DNA from: Bacteroidota bacterium
GTDB taxonomy: Bacteria; Bacteroidota; Bacteroidia; Chitinophagales; Chitinophagaceae
DNA: 7,464 bases
Reading direction: 5' to 3'
NCBI GenBank assembly: GCA_028876035.1
Contig: JAGWTK010000187.1
Location: 1-7,464 of the forward strand
The notes under the pieces were generated by a model. That model did no database searches. It worked only from the letters and a program-made list of their open reading frames with translations, and was not told the DNA's origin. Shown one piece after another: positions 1 to 7,067 of the stretch. Numbering within the stretch: position 1 is the stretch's first letter; each line of letters opens with the position of its first letter. The position numbers and the translations under genes are program-made.

Positions 1-624
1 CTGGCAGGAGAAGGTAAAATCATCAAGGTGCACGGCGGGGCGCTTTCCAAATCATTCAATCCGGCCATCAACGCCCCGGGTAATGTGTACGCGCTTGAAG
101 AAAAGCGCACGATCGCCATCAAGGCACTGTCCTTTATTAAAGACGGCATGTTTGTACTTACCACCGGCGGTACGACCATCACCGAACTTGCCCGGATCCT
201 TCCCAAAGATCTGCATGCCACATTTGTTACCGTGAGTCTTTCTGCAGCCACTGAATTTGCCAATCACCCTAATATAGACGTGATCATTATCGGCGACAAA
301 CTTTCCAAAAGCTCGCGCATTACCGTGGGCGCCGAAACAATTCTCAAGATCCAGCAGATTAAAGCCGATATCTGTTTCGTGGGAACGAATGCCATTGATA
401 TCGAAGGCGGACTGATGGACAACGACTGGGATGTGGTACAGGTAAAAAGAGCCATCATTAACAGCGCAAAAAAAGTAATTGCCCTCAGTATATCAGAAAA
501 AGTAAGCACCGTGGAGCCATTGCGGATTTGCGGTGCCGAATCTATTGATGTATTGATTACCGAACTCGATCCTACCGCAGAAAAGCTGCAACCCTATAAA
601 GACAAAGGAATCCAGGTCTATTGA
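1..624 (+). CDS. DeoR/GlpR-family transcriptional regulator, C-terminal sensor part (5' truncated)
   Basis: The reading frame is open from base 1 and gives 207 residues before the TGA at 622-624. The N-terminal helix-turn-helix domain, normally about 55-60 residues, lies outside the window, so the first ATG at 28 is internal rather than the start. What remains is the linker and the DeoRC effector-binding domain. Visible landmarks, numbered from the first codon, are the linker motif KIIKVHGGAL (6-15), EKRTIAIKAL (34-43), the phosphate-loop-like TTGGTT (54-59), ADICFVGTNAID (122-133) and VVQVKRAII (145-153). Proteins of this family usually repress sugar catabolism or uptake genes and are released by a phosphorylated sugar or related metabolite in the cytoplasm. 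Two usual pocket motifs deviate: the D-x-S-K tetrad reads SISEK (163-167), and the GG after the second strand reads GD (98-99). The SusC-like gene begins 32 bp downstream with no terminator between, so cotranscription and control of the SusCD pair are plausible inferences. The family assignment is secure; the effector is unknown. Confidence 0.93.
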   Translation: MAGEGKIIKVHGGALSKSFNPAINAPGNVYALEEKRTIAIKALSFIKDGMFVLTTGGTTITELARILPKDLHATFVTVSLSAATEFANHPNIDVIIIGDKLSKSSRITVGAETILKIQQIKADICFVGTNAIDIEGGLMDNDWDVVQVKRAIINSAKKVIALSISEKVSTVEPLRICGAESIDVLITELDPTAEKLQPYKDKGIQVY

Positions 625-656
625 TCTGCTATTGTCAACTACCAAAATCAAACTGT
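625..656 (+). other. Short intergenic gap between regulator and SusC-like gene
   Basis: These 32 bases hold no hairpin with a T-run and no recognisable Bacteroidota promoter (TTTG with TAnnTTTG). No AGGAGG-like ribosome site precedes the ATG at 657; the sequence just upstream is A-rich, as is common in this phylum. The simplest reading is that transcription passes from the regulator gene into the transporter gene. A promoter inside the end of the regulator gene cannot be excluded. Confidence 0.6.
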
Positions 657-3600
657 ATGGAGCCAGGAAAATTATTACCTGCCTTGTGGCGCATGCTGCT
701 GGTACTTCTGTGTGTAAATATCGCCGCGGGACAGGCCAGGGCACAGGTTGTTATTTCAGGAAAGGTCACCGATGAGGGAGCGAAGCCGGTGGCCGGTATA
801 ACGGTGATGGTTAGTGGTACCAGCACCGGAACGGTGACGGATGCTGCGGGCGCGTATAAGCTCAGTTTTTCCGGGAAACCGGGTGATTACCGGCTGGTAT
901 TCAGTGGGGTGAACTTTGAAACAAAAGTGCTTCCTGTCACCGTAGGAACCGCAACAACGTATACCGCAGATGCTGTACTCACTGCAAAAGTGTCGAAACT
1001 GGATGAGGTGATTGTAACGGGAACTTCCGCTGGTACCACGCGCCGGCAACTTGGAAGCTATATCAGTTCGGTAGGGGCAGATGATCTTTCAAAAGGCGCT
1101 ACCGGCAATGTACTTGCTGCCCTGCAGGGTAAAACAGCCGGCGCACAAATCAGCCAGAACTCGGGTGACCCCGCTGGCGGTATATCTGTAAGGCTCCGTG
1201 GCATCAGCTCTATCAACTCGTCCTCAGAGCCGCTGTATATCATAGACGGTGTGATCGTGAACAATGCGACCAACCGCGTTACCAATACACAGGGTGGATA
1301 CGATGGGGCCAATGTAGTTGGTTCCATTGGCCAAAGCCGATTAGTCGACATCAATCCACAGGACATTGATCGTATTGAAGTATTGAATGGTGCGGCAGCT
1401 GCGGCGATTTACGGAAGCCGCGCGAATGCAGGTGTGGTACAGATATTTACAAAACGGGGAAAAACCGGCGCGCCGAAGGTTACTTTCAGTACCAGTATTC
1501 TTAGCAGCAGCCTGCGTAAAAAAATAGGCGTCAACCAGGCGCCCGTTAAGTTTGGCGGTCCGACCGATGGACCGGGTGCACAAACCCAGGACATTCTCAC
1601 GCCCTCGCTTACCAATACCACCAATGTTACCCGTTACGATTACCAGGACTATATCTTTCGTTCAGCACTTGGTACAGACAATACGGTTTCTGTAAGTGGA
1701 GGCACAGAGAAAACCAAATATTATGTTTCCGGTTCTTATTTCTTTAACCAGGGTATCGTGAAGAATACCGATTTTCAGCGATTCAGTTTCCGGAGCAATG
1801 TAGATCAAACACTGAATAAGTGGATGAGCTTTAATATCGGGTTGAATTATGTAAACAGCACTGCCAACGAAAAGCCCGATGGCAATTCATTTTATTCGCC
1901 GATGAATTCGGTAACCATCATTGGCAATTTCCACAATATCTGGCAACGGGATGCACTCGGCAATATCCAGGCAGTGGGTGAACGCGGAAGAGCCAACCCG
2001 GTATCTGTTGTTGAAGACATTAAACAGCGGCAGACCACCAACCGGATCATCAGCAATATCGGTCTTAAGCTAAAGCCGCTGAAGCATCTTACGGTGGATT
2101 ACACCATGGGCATTGATAACTACGCACAGAACGGTACTACCTATATCCCGCCATTCGCGTACAATGTAAGCACGGCTTTCTGGGGTGGTGGCCCAACACT
2201 CGATCCAACGCAGAATGGGTATGCGAGTGCGGCTACCAATAATTTTTTCGCGATCAACCATGATCTCAATGCTACCTACAGCACAGACATCAGCGAAAAA
2301 CTGGGTTCTGTAACGCAGGTAGGTTTCTCCCAGCAGTACGAGAAAAACAATTATATCCTTGCGCAGGGCCGCGGGCTTGCACCCTTTGTGCAAACGGTTA
2401 ACGGTGCCAGCACGATACTACCGGGAACGGATGACCGAAGTGAAATCTCGGTGTCCGGTGCTTTCGTGCAGCAGAACTTTAAATTCAGGAACCAGCTCTT
2501 CATTACCGGCGCGGTGCGCGTAGATGGTTCTTCGGTGTTCGGTGAGAACCAGCGCAACCAGGTGTATACGAAAGCCAGCGGAAGCTATGTGTTGTCGGGT
2601 ACCGATTTCTGGCAAAAGTTGGGTGTTGCCAAATGGTGGGACTTGTTCAAACTTCGTGTCGCCTACGGTGAAAGCGGAAACCTCACCGGTATCGGCGCTT
2701 ATTCCCGGTACAATACCTATGCCGCTACCTCTTTTATCGGACGTACATCACTTTCTTCCAGCGGTACCCTGGCCAATGAGAATGTAAAGCCGGAGCGCCA
2801 GAAAGAACTTGAATTTGGTGCCGATCTTTCATTCTTTGGAAATCGCTTAGGCCTCACCGTTAACGTGTACAACAAAAAAGTACAGGACCTGCTGATCAAC
2901 CGGTTTATCGCACCCACTTCCGGTTTTTCCAGCCTGCTGGATAATTTTGGTTCACTCGAAAACAAAGGCTATGAATTATTACTGACAGCGGTTCCGCTGG
3001 CAAAAAAAGATTGGCGCTGGGAAATTACAGCGATTTACAACCATAACCGCAATAAGGCCATTAATATCGGTGCAGCGCTCAACCTGCTGAGCACAAATGC
3101 CGGTGCACCGGTAGCAATCATACAGGGTGCACCCATTGGTGTGTTCTACGGAACCTTCTTCGCGCGTGGTGCAGACGGCAACCAGGTGAAGACCAGTGCA
3201 GGCATTCCGCTCACCGAAAAGGGTGTTCAGAACAGTACATTGGTGTATACACCTTCAAGAGACAACAATGGACTGCCAACCGGTACGACGCTGCGGAAAA
3301 TTGTGGGCGATCCCAATCCGAAATACACGGGTAGCGTAGTGAATGAACTCAGCTGGAAAAAACTAGCGTTGCGGGCACAGGTGGATTTCCTGCAGGGAGC
3401 GAATGTTTGGAATGCCGACTGGCGTACCAGGCAGGGGGTAGGAAACGGATTGGTAGCAGAGCAGGAAGACCTGGGCAAGCTGCCGCGCGGCTATATCGCC
3501 GGCGTGTATGCCATTGAAGAATGGCGCGTAGACAACGGTTCCTATGTTAAGCTGCGCGAGTTATCACTTAGCTATAACCTTGGCCGCATCAAAAGCATCA

Positions 3601-3770
3601 GCGATGTAAGTGTAACGTTCAGCGGAAGAAATTTGATCAGCTGGGATAATTACAAGGGATACGACCCGGAAGTGAATGCGGGCGGACAAAGCACCATCCT
3701 GCGGGGAATTGACTTTGGTGCCGTGCCCATTCCGCGCACGTTCAGCCTGGGTTTAAAAGCATCCTTCTAA
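657..3770 (+). CDS. SusC/RagA-family TonB-dependent outer-membrane transporter
   Basis: This 1037-residue protein has the full SusC layout and a usual family length. Residues 1-30 form a signal peptide with a hydrophobic core (MLLVLLCVNIAA) ending in ARAQ. Residues 31 to about 108 are a carboxypeptidase-regulatory-like beta domain (VVISGKVTDEGAKPVAGITV). A TonB-box-like LDEVIVTG (115-122) leads into the plug, which carries GGISVRLRGISSI (174-186), EPLYIIDGVIVNN (191-203) and the signature INPQDIDRIEVLNGAAAAA followed by IYGSRANAGVVQIFTKRG (232-268). The rest is the beta-barrel, with VKPERQKELEFG (710-721) and GRNLISWDNYKGYDPEVN (990-1007) typical of the family, ending in a C-terminal Phe as outer-membrane barrels often do. 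With SusD it would import an oligosaccharide or other bulky nutrient using TonB energy. The ATG at 657 is chosen because it places a basic residue before the signal-peptide core. A TTG at 621 would add 12 polar residues, and ATG 693 would remove the N-terminal charged segment. The SusD-like gene follows after 19 bp. The plug signature differs from the usual LKDAAATAIYGSRAANGV. The substrate cannot be read from the sequence. Confidence 0.96.
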   Translation: MEPGKLLPALWRMLLVLLCVNIAAGQARAQVVISGKVTDEGAKPVAGITVMVSGTSTGTVTDAAGAYKLSFSGKPGDYRLVFSGVNFETKVLPVTVGTATTYTADAVLTAKVSKLDEVIVTGTSAGTTRRQLGSYISSVGADDLSKGATGNVLAALQGKTAGAQISQNSGDPAGGISVRLRGISSINSSSEPLYIIDGVIVNNATNRVTNTQGGYDGANVVGSIGQSRLVDINPQDIDRIEVLNGAAAAAIYGSRANAGVVQIFTKRGKTGAPKVTFSTSILSSSLRKKIGVNQAPVKFGGPTDGPGAQTQDILTPSLTNTTNVTRYDYQDYIFRSALGTDNTVSVSGGTEKTKYYVSGSYFFNQGIVKNTDFQRFSFRSNVDQTLNKWMSFNIGLNYVNSTANEKPDGNSFYSPMNSVTIIGNFHNIWQRDALGNIQAVGERGRANPVSVVEDIKQRQTTNRIISNIGLKLKPLKHLTVDYTMGIDNYAQNGTTYIPPFAYNVSTAFWGGGPTLDPTQNGYASAATNNFFAINHDLNATYSTDISEKLGSVTQVGFSQQYEKNNYILAQGRGLAPFVQTVNGASTILPGTDDRSEISVSGAFVQQNFKFRNQLFITGAVRVDGSSVFGENQRNQVYTKASGSYVLSGTDFWQKLGVAKWWDLFKLRVAYGESGNLTGIGAYSRYNTYAATSFIGRTSLSSSGTLANENVKPERQKELEFGADLSFFGNRLGLTVNVYNKKVQDLLINRFIAPTSGFSSLLDNFGSLENKGYELLLTAVPLAKKDWRWEITAIYNHNRNKAINIGAALNLLSTNAGAPVAIIQGAPIGVFYGTFFARGADGNQVKTSAGIPLTEKGVQNSTLVYTPSRDNNGLPTGTTLRKIVGDPNPKYTGSVVNELSWKKLALRAQVDFLQGANVWNADWRTRQGVGNGLVAEQEDLGKLPRGYIAGVYAIEEWRVDNGSYVKLRELSLSYNLGRIKSISDVSVTFSGRNLISWDNYKGYDPEVNAGGQSTILRGIDFGAVPIPRTFSLGLKASF

Positions 3771-3789
3771 CTCAACACAAAACGCTATC

Positions 3790-5082
3790 ATGAAAAAGAT
3801 AACAATATATACATCCTTTGCGCTGTTGTTGATACTGGCTTCCATCACCGCCTGCAAGAAAAATTTCAGCAACCCGAATGCTGCTACGTCGGCACAGGTA
3901 TTGGCCTCCGCCAAAGGTTTGATGGGAACGGCGATTGGCATACAGCGAACCTATTCGCTCAATGTTGCCCCCGGCGTAACAGATGCGGTGGGTTTGCTTA
4001 CGAATGAAAGCTTCCTGCTGAATGCGGGCAATACCTCGGAGTTGCAACTTACCACGGGTGGTTCTGCAGTAGACGGTACAAACGCCTTGCTGGGTAATAT
4101 CTGGACCACTGCCAATAAATGTATCTATGATGCCAACAACGTGATCAATGGCGCGGCACAATTGGGCGATAAAGGGTATGCAAGCGGACTAACGGGCTAC
4201 GCGACCATCATCAAAGCGCTATCCATTGGCGCGCTCTCTACCCTCTGGGAGAAAGTACCGGATACAACTGGTGTGAACGCGACTCAGTTTGTAGACAGGA
4301 TACAGGGATTTAACAAAGCGGTGGCTGCGATTGATAAAGCACTCGCAACAATTGCCGCCAATCCTATCAGCACAGGGTTTGCGAGTGATATGCCCGCCGG
4401 GATGGACATTGTAAACACATTGAATGCACTGAAGGCCCGCTATTCGCTGTTCGCCGGGAACTACAGTGCAGCCCTTGCTTCTGCCAACGCAGTTGATCTC
4501 AGCAAGAAGTCTACTTTTAATTTTGATGCCGCCACGCCCAACCCCGTATACAATACTGCCACGTCTACCAATAACCTGTACCAGCCGGTGGATTCAACAC
4601 TGGGACTGCCTGCTGCCATTGCCCCCTCAACGTCCGACAAGCGAATTCCATTTTATACAGCCATCAACCCCACCATCAATCCCCGGTTTCGGTTGAATGG
4701 TTTCTGGAATGCCGCCACAACAGCCATTCCGGTATACTTCCCGGGCGAGATGACACTTATCAAGGCCGAAGCCTACGCGAGGCAGTCGACCCCCGACCTG
4801 GTAAACGCTGTTACCGAACTCAATAAAGTAGTAACGAAAAAGGCGGCACAGGATCCGCTGGGATTGGGCGCTGATTTGCCGGCGGTGGCGCCCGCTACCC
4901 AGGCAGATGTGCTCACCGAAATATACCGCAACCGTTGTATTGAGTTGTATCTCTCGGGTATGAAGCTCGAAGACATGCGCAGGTTTGGTCGCCCCACCGC
5001 AGAGCGGAAAAGAAACCTGCTGCCGTATCCGTTCAGGGAGAGAGACAATAACCCCAATACGCCGGCCGACCCAGGTTTTTAG
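3790..5082 (+). CDS. SusD/RagB-family nutrient-binding outer-membrane lipoprotein
   Basis: The 430-residue product starts with a lipoprotein signal peptide: MKK, a hydrophobic stretch (FALLLILAS) and the lipobox ITAC, with Cys22 as the predicted lipidated residue. The following KKNFSNPNAAT resembles the start of mature SusD proteins. Family landmarks are GYATIIKALSIGALSTLWEK (136-155), the TPR-like NTLNALKARYSLFAGNYSAA (209-228), YFPGEMTLIKAEAYAR (316-331) and the C-terminal IYRNRCIELYLSGMKLEDMR (378-397), followed by RRFGR and a tail ending PADPGF, close to the common QNPGY ending. SusD proteins form the lid over the SusC barrel at the cell surface and bind the ligand for import. The position 19 bp after the SusC-like gene supports this pairing. 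At 430 residues it is shorter than many SusD proteins (often 500 or more), but both conserved ends are present, so it looks complete rather than damaged. The ATG at 3790 is the only start giving the lipoprotein signal; no Shine-Dalgarno is visible. The ligand is unknown. Confidence 0.94.
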   Translation: MKKITIYTSFALLLILASITACKKNFSNPNAATSAQVLASAKGLMGTAIGIQRTYSLNVAPGVTDAVGLLTNESFLLNAGNTSELQLTTGGSAVDGTNALLGNIWTTANKCIYDANNVINGAAQLGDKGYASGLTGYATIIKALSIGALSTLWEKVPDTTGVNATQFVDRIQGFNKAVAAIDKALATIAANPISTGFASDMPAGMDIVNTLNALKARYSLFAGNYSAALASANAVDLSKKSTFNFDAATPNPVYNTATSTNNLYQPVDSTLGLPAAIAPSTSDKRIPFYTAINPTINPRFRLNGFWNAATTAIPVYFPGEMTLIKAEAYARQSTPDLVNAVTELNKVVTKKAAQDPLGLGADLPAVAPATQADVLTEIYRNRCIELYLSGMKLEDMRRFGRPTAERKRNLLPYPFRERDNNPNTPADPGF

Positions 5083-5097
5083 CAGGATGTTGGAATA

Positions 5098-5107
5098 TTA
5101 ACGTTAA
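5098..5107. repeat. 10-bp perfect palindrome TTAACGTTAA
   Basis: TTAACGTTAA reads the same on both strands. It lies 15 bp after the SusD-like stop codon and shares its last two bases with the terminator stem. It could be a chance feature of the AT-rich spacer or part of the 3' end structure of the transcript. A protein-binding role is not supported by anything else seen here. Confidence 0.35.
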
Positions 5108-5130
5108 GTGCGGCTTGCCGCACTTTTTTT
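5106..5130 (+). terminator. Rho-independent terminator after the SusCD unit
   Basis: AAGTGCGG (5106-5113) pairs perfectly with CCGCACTT (5118-5125) around a CTTG loop. The GC-rich stem runs straight into seven T residues (5124-5130). This is a textbook intrinsic terminator for + strand transcription, 23 bp past the SusD-like stop codon. There is no T-run on the other side, so it is one-directional. It marks the likely end of the regulator-SusC-SusD transcript and separates it from the kinase genes. Confidence 0.9.
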
Positions 5131-5258
5131 ATCCGTATACTCATTGATACAGGCCAACGGCTCAAACCATCGCGTAAGGCCGGGGCAACCAGTGATTCAG
5201 AACCCGCTTTGTATTAAATTGTGCCCAGCCCAGATTGCCGGCAGCCAAACCATCCCAG
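5131..5258 (+). other. Intergenic region upstream of the sensor kinase
   Basis: These 128 bases lie between the terminator and the kinase start and probably hold the promoter and 5' leader of the two-component genes, since the terminator should block read-through. I see no clear match to the Bacteroidota -33 TTTG / -7 TAnnTTTG promoter. The nearest candidate, TAAATTGT at 5215-5222, lacks a suitable TTTG about 20 bp upstream. No riboswitch-like structure or direct repeat was recognised, and no Shine-Dalgarno precedes the ATG at 5259. Confidence 0.4.
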
Positions 5259-7067
5259 ATGAAAAAAGCCAGTTTCATTGCTGTTTTATGGATACTGTTT
5301 TGTCATTCTTCACCTGCACAGAACCGACTGGTCGACAGTATGCTTGCCTGGATCCAGGCGCATCCGAAAGTGGACTCCCAATATATACTCACCCTGCACC
5401 GGATAAGCTATCGCGGCATTGATGAAGATCTCCAGCGTTCATTTTCGTATTATGAGAAAGTATCCTACTACAGTGATAGTCTCAATTTCGTGTATGGCAA
5501 AGCACTCGCGCAGATCAATTTAGGCATCCTCTTTAGCTTTTCAGGAAACTACGATGCCAGCAACCAGGCCTATTTTAAGGCGATGGCCTATGCCGATACC
5601 TGTCAGAATCTCCGGCTCCAGGCAGTATCACTCAATAATATCGGGGATAACTTTAAACAGCTGAAAGATTTTGGCAAGTGCCGCGAATACGCTACCGAGG
5701 CAATTCTTATCAACCGAAAATTGAATTCATCGCGGGGCGTGGCCATCAATTTTGAACTTATCGCCGCCTGCAACCTGGAAGATCACCAGCTGGACAGTGC
5801 CAAATTGCACCTGGACAAAGGTTTTGCCAGTGCCAGGCTTTCGGATGACAGTTCCTTGTTTGCCTTGTATTACCTCGATTATGGTATTTGGTGGGCAGCT
5901 AAGATGCAGATGGATTCAGCCTCGGCTTGTCTCAACCGATCTATTGCCATCGCCCGGCGTGTAGGGGACCTGGAAAACGAATTCAAGGCCTACCTTGCTT
6001 CTGTTACCTACCTGCCTTCCCTTTCCAACGATGCAAAGCTTGGCATGCTGCACAAAGCAATGGCAATTGCCCGCGATCCGCACAACTTGTCACGCATCAG
6101 CGAAGCCGCGCACCAGTTGTATATCGCCTATGATAAAAAAGGCATGAAGGATTCTTCGCAATACTGGTTTACTGAATACCATAATGCGGTCGACAGTCTT
6201 GTTTCATTGAACAACCGCCGCGGCGTTGCGATCAAAGAAACCGAATGGATGGTGAAACGGAAGGAAATCGAAAACAGCCACCTCAAAGAGCTGGCGACAT
6301 TGCAGGAGCATGACCTTCGCATCAAGAACGGCTTACTGCTTGCCGTGCTGTTATGCATGCTGCTGGGGATCATTATCGCCGTAGTCGTTTACCGCTCGGC
6401 GAGAAATAAAAAGAAATCAGCAGAATCGGAACTTCGCCAGAATATTGCTGAGACACAAATGCAGGCCCTGCGGTCACAAATGAATCCGCATTTTATTTTC
6501 AACAGTTTGAACAGTATTGATGCCTTTATCCAGAGCAATGACAAATACAATGCGACAGTATACCTCAATAAATTTGCAAAGCTGATTCGGAATGTGCTGG
6601 ACGGCAGCAAACAAAACCTGGTGTCTTTTTCAAAAGATATGGAAACGCTCAAGCTGTATATTGAGCTGGAAATGCAACGGAGCGAACAAAAATTTAAGGC
6701 GAATATCCAGGTGGATGACGATTTGATGAACAGCGACTATAAAGTGCCCCCGCTTATAGTACAACCCTTTGTTGAAAATGCCATTATACATGGCTTGCGC
6801 AATAAAGACGGGAACGACGGTTTGCTTACGATGCAGGTTCGGAAGAACGGACAGCGCATCGTATATGTGATTAGCGACAATGGGGTAGGGAGGGCAGCAG
6901 CTGCCGGGATGAATACCAACAAAGACAAATCCTATGGGCTCGACATCAGCTATGATCGGATCCGGCTGTTCAACAAAGAGTCCGAAGCTTCCGTACACAT
7001 TGAAGATTTACAGGAAAAAGGCCGCGCTTCCGGAACGCGTGTTACCGTAGAATTGAATATTGTATGA
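5259..7067 (+). CDS. TPR-containing sensor histidine kinase, LytS-like (His_kinase family)
   Basis: The 602-residue product begins with a signal peptide (MKKASFIAVLWILFCHSSPA, cleavage near SPAQ, 18-21). Residues about 45-312 are helical repeats read as roughly six or seven degenerate TPR units, for example around 80-113, 119-152, 159-192, 199-232, 238-272 and 278-311. A charged, probably coiled-coil stretch (322-356) leads to one membrane helix (about 357-378, LLLAVLLCMLLGIIIAVVVY), stopped by RSARNKKK. The cytoplasmic core has the phospho-acceptor motif MNPHFIFNSLNSI with His411, the N box PPLIVQPFVENAIIHGL (497-513), DNGVG (540-544) and a GLDISYDRIRLFN segment (560-572), so both phosphorylation and ATP-binding motifs are intact. 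The TPR array is predicted to be periplasmic and to sense an envelope signal or protein partner, which is inference. The ATG at 5259 is preferred over a TTG at 5235 because it starts directly at the signal peptide. The stop overlaps the next gene's start, which points to its cognate regulator. Confidence 0.94.
   Translation: MKKASFIAVLWILFCHSSPAQNRLVDSMLAWIQAHPKVDSQYILTLHRISYRGIDEDLQRSFSYYEKVSYYSDSLNFVYGKALAQINLGILFSFSGNYDASNQAYFKAMAYADTCQNLRLQAVSLNNIGDNFKQLKDFGKCREYATEAILINRKLNSSRGVAINFELIAACNLEDHQLDSAKLHLDKGFASARLSDDSSLFALYYLDYGIWWAAKMQMDSASACLNRSIAIARRVGDLENEFKAYLASVTYLPSLSNDAKLGMLHKAMAIARDPHNLSRISEAAHQLYIAYDKKGMKDSSQYWFTEYHNAVDSLVSLNNRRGVAIKETEWMVKRKEIENSHLKELATLQEHDLRIKNGLLLAVLLCMLLGIIIAVVVYRSARNKKKSAESELRQNIAETQMQALRSQMNPHFIFNSLNSIDAFIQSNDKYNATVYLNKFAKLIRNVLDGSKQNLVSFSKDMETLKLYIELEMQRSEQKFKANIQVDDDLMNSDYKVPPLIVQPFVENAIIHGLRNKDGNDGLLTMQVRKNGQRIVYVISDNGVGRAAAAGMNTNKDKSYGLDISYDRIRLFNKESEASVHIEDLQEKGRASGTRVTVELNIV

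Noticed and set aside
621..656. TTG start for the SusC-like gene overlapping the regulator stop (TTGA)
   Set aside because: It would put 12 polar and Cys-containing residues before the signal peptide; the ATG at 657 gives a normal signal peptide.
3772..4161. 129-residue minus-strand open frame opposite the SusD-like gene
   Set aside because: It is antisense to a clear family member, has no recognisable domain and is typical of a shadow frame.
5205..5223. Possible promoter -7 element near TAAATTGT before the kinase
   Set aside because: It matches TAnnTTTG poorly and lacks a TTTG at the right distance upstream, so it is not listed as a promoter.
5235..5258. TTG start adding eight residues to the kinase
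   Set aside because: The ATG at 5259 begins a canonical MKK signal peptide.
5108..5422. 104-residue + strand open frame over the terminator and the kinase start
   Set aside because: It begins inside the terminator hairpin, overlaps the well-supported kinase gene in another frame and resembles no known family.
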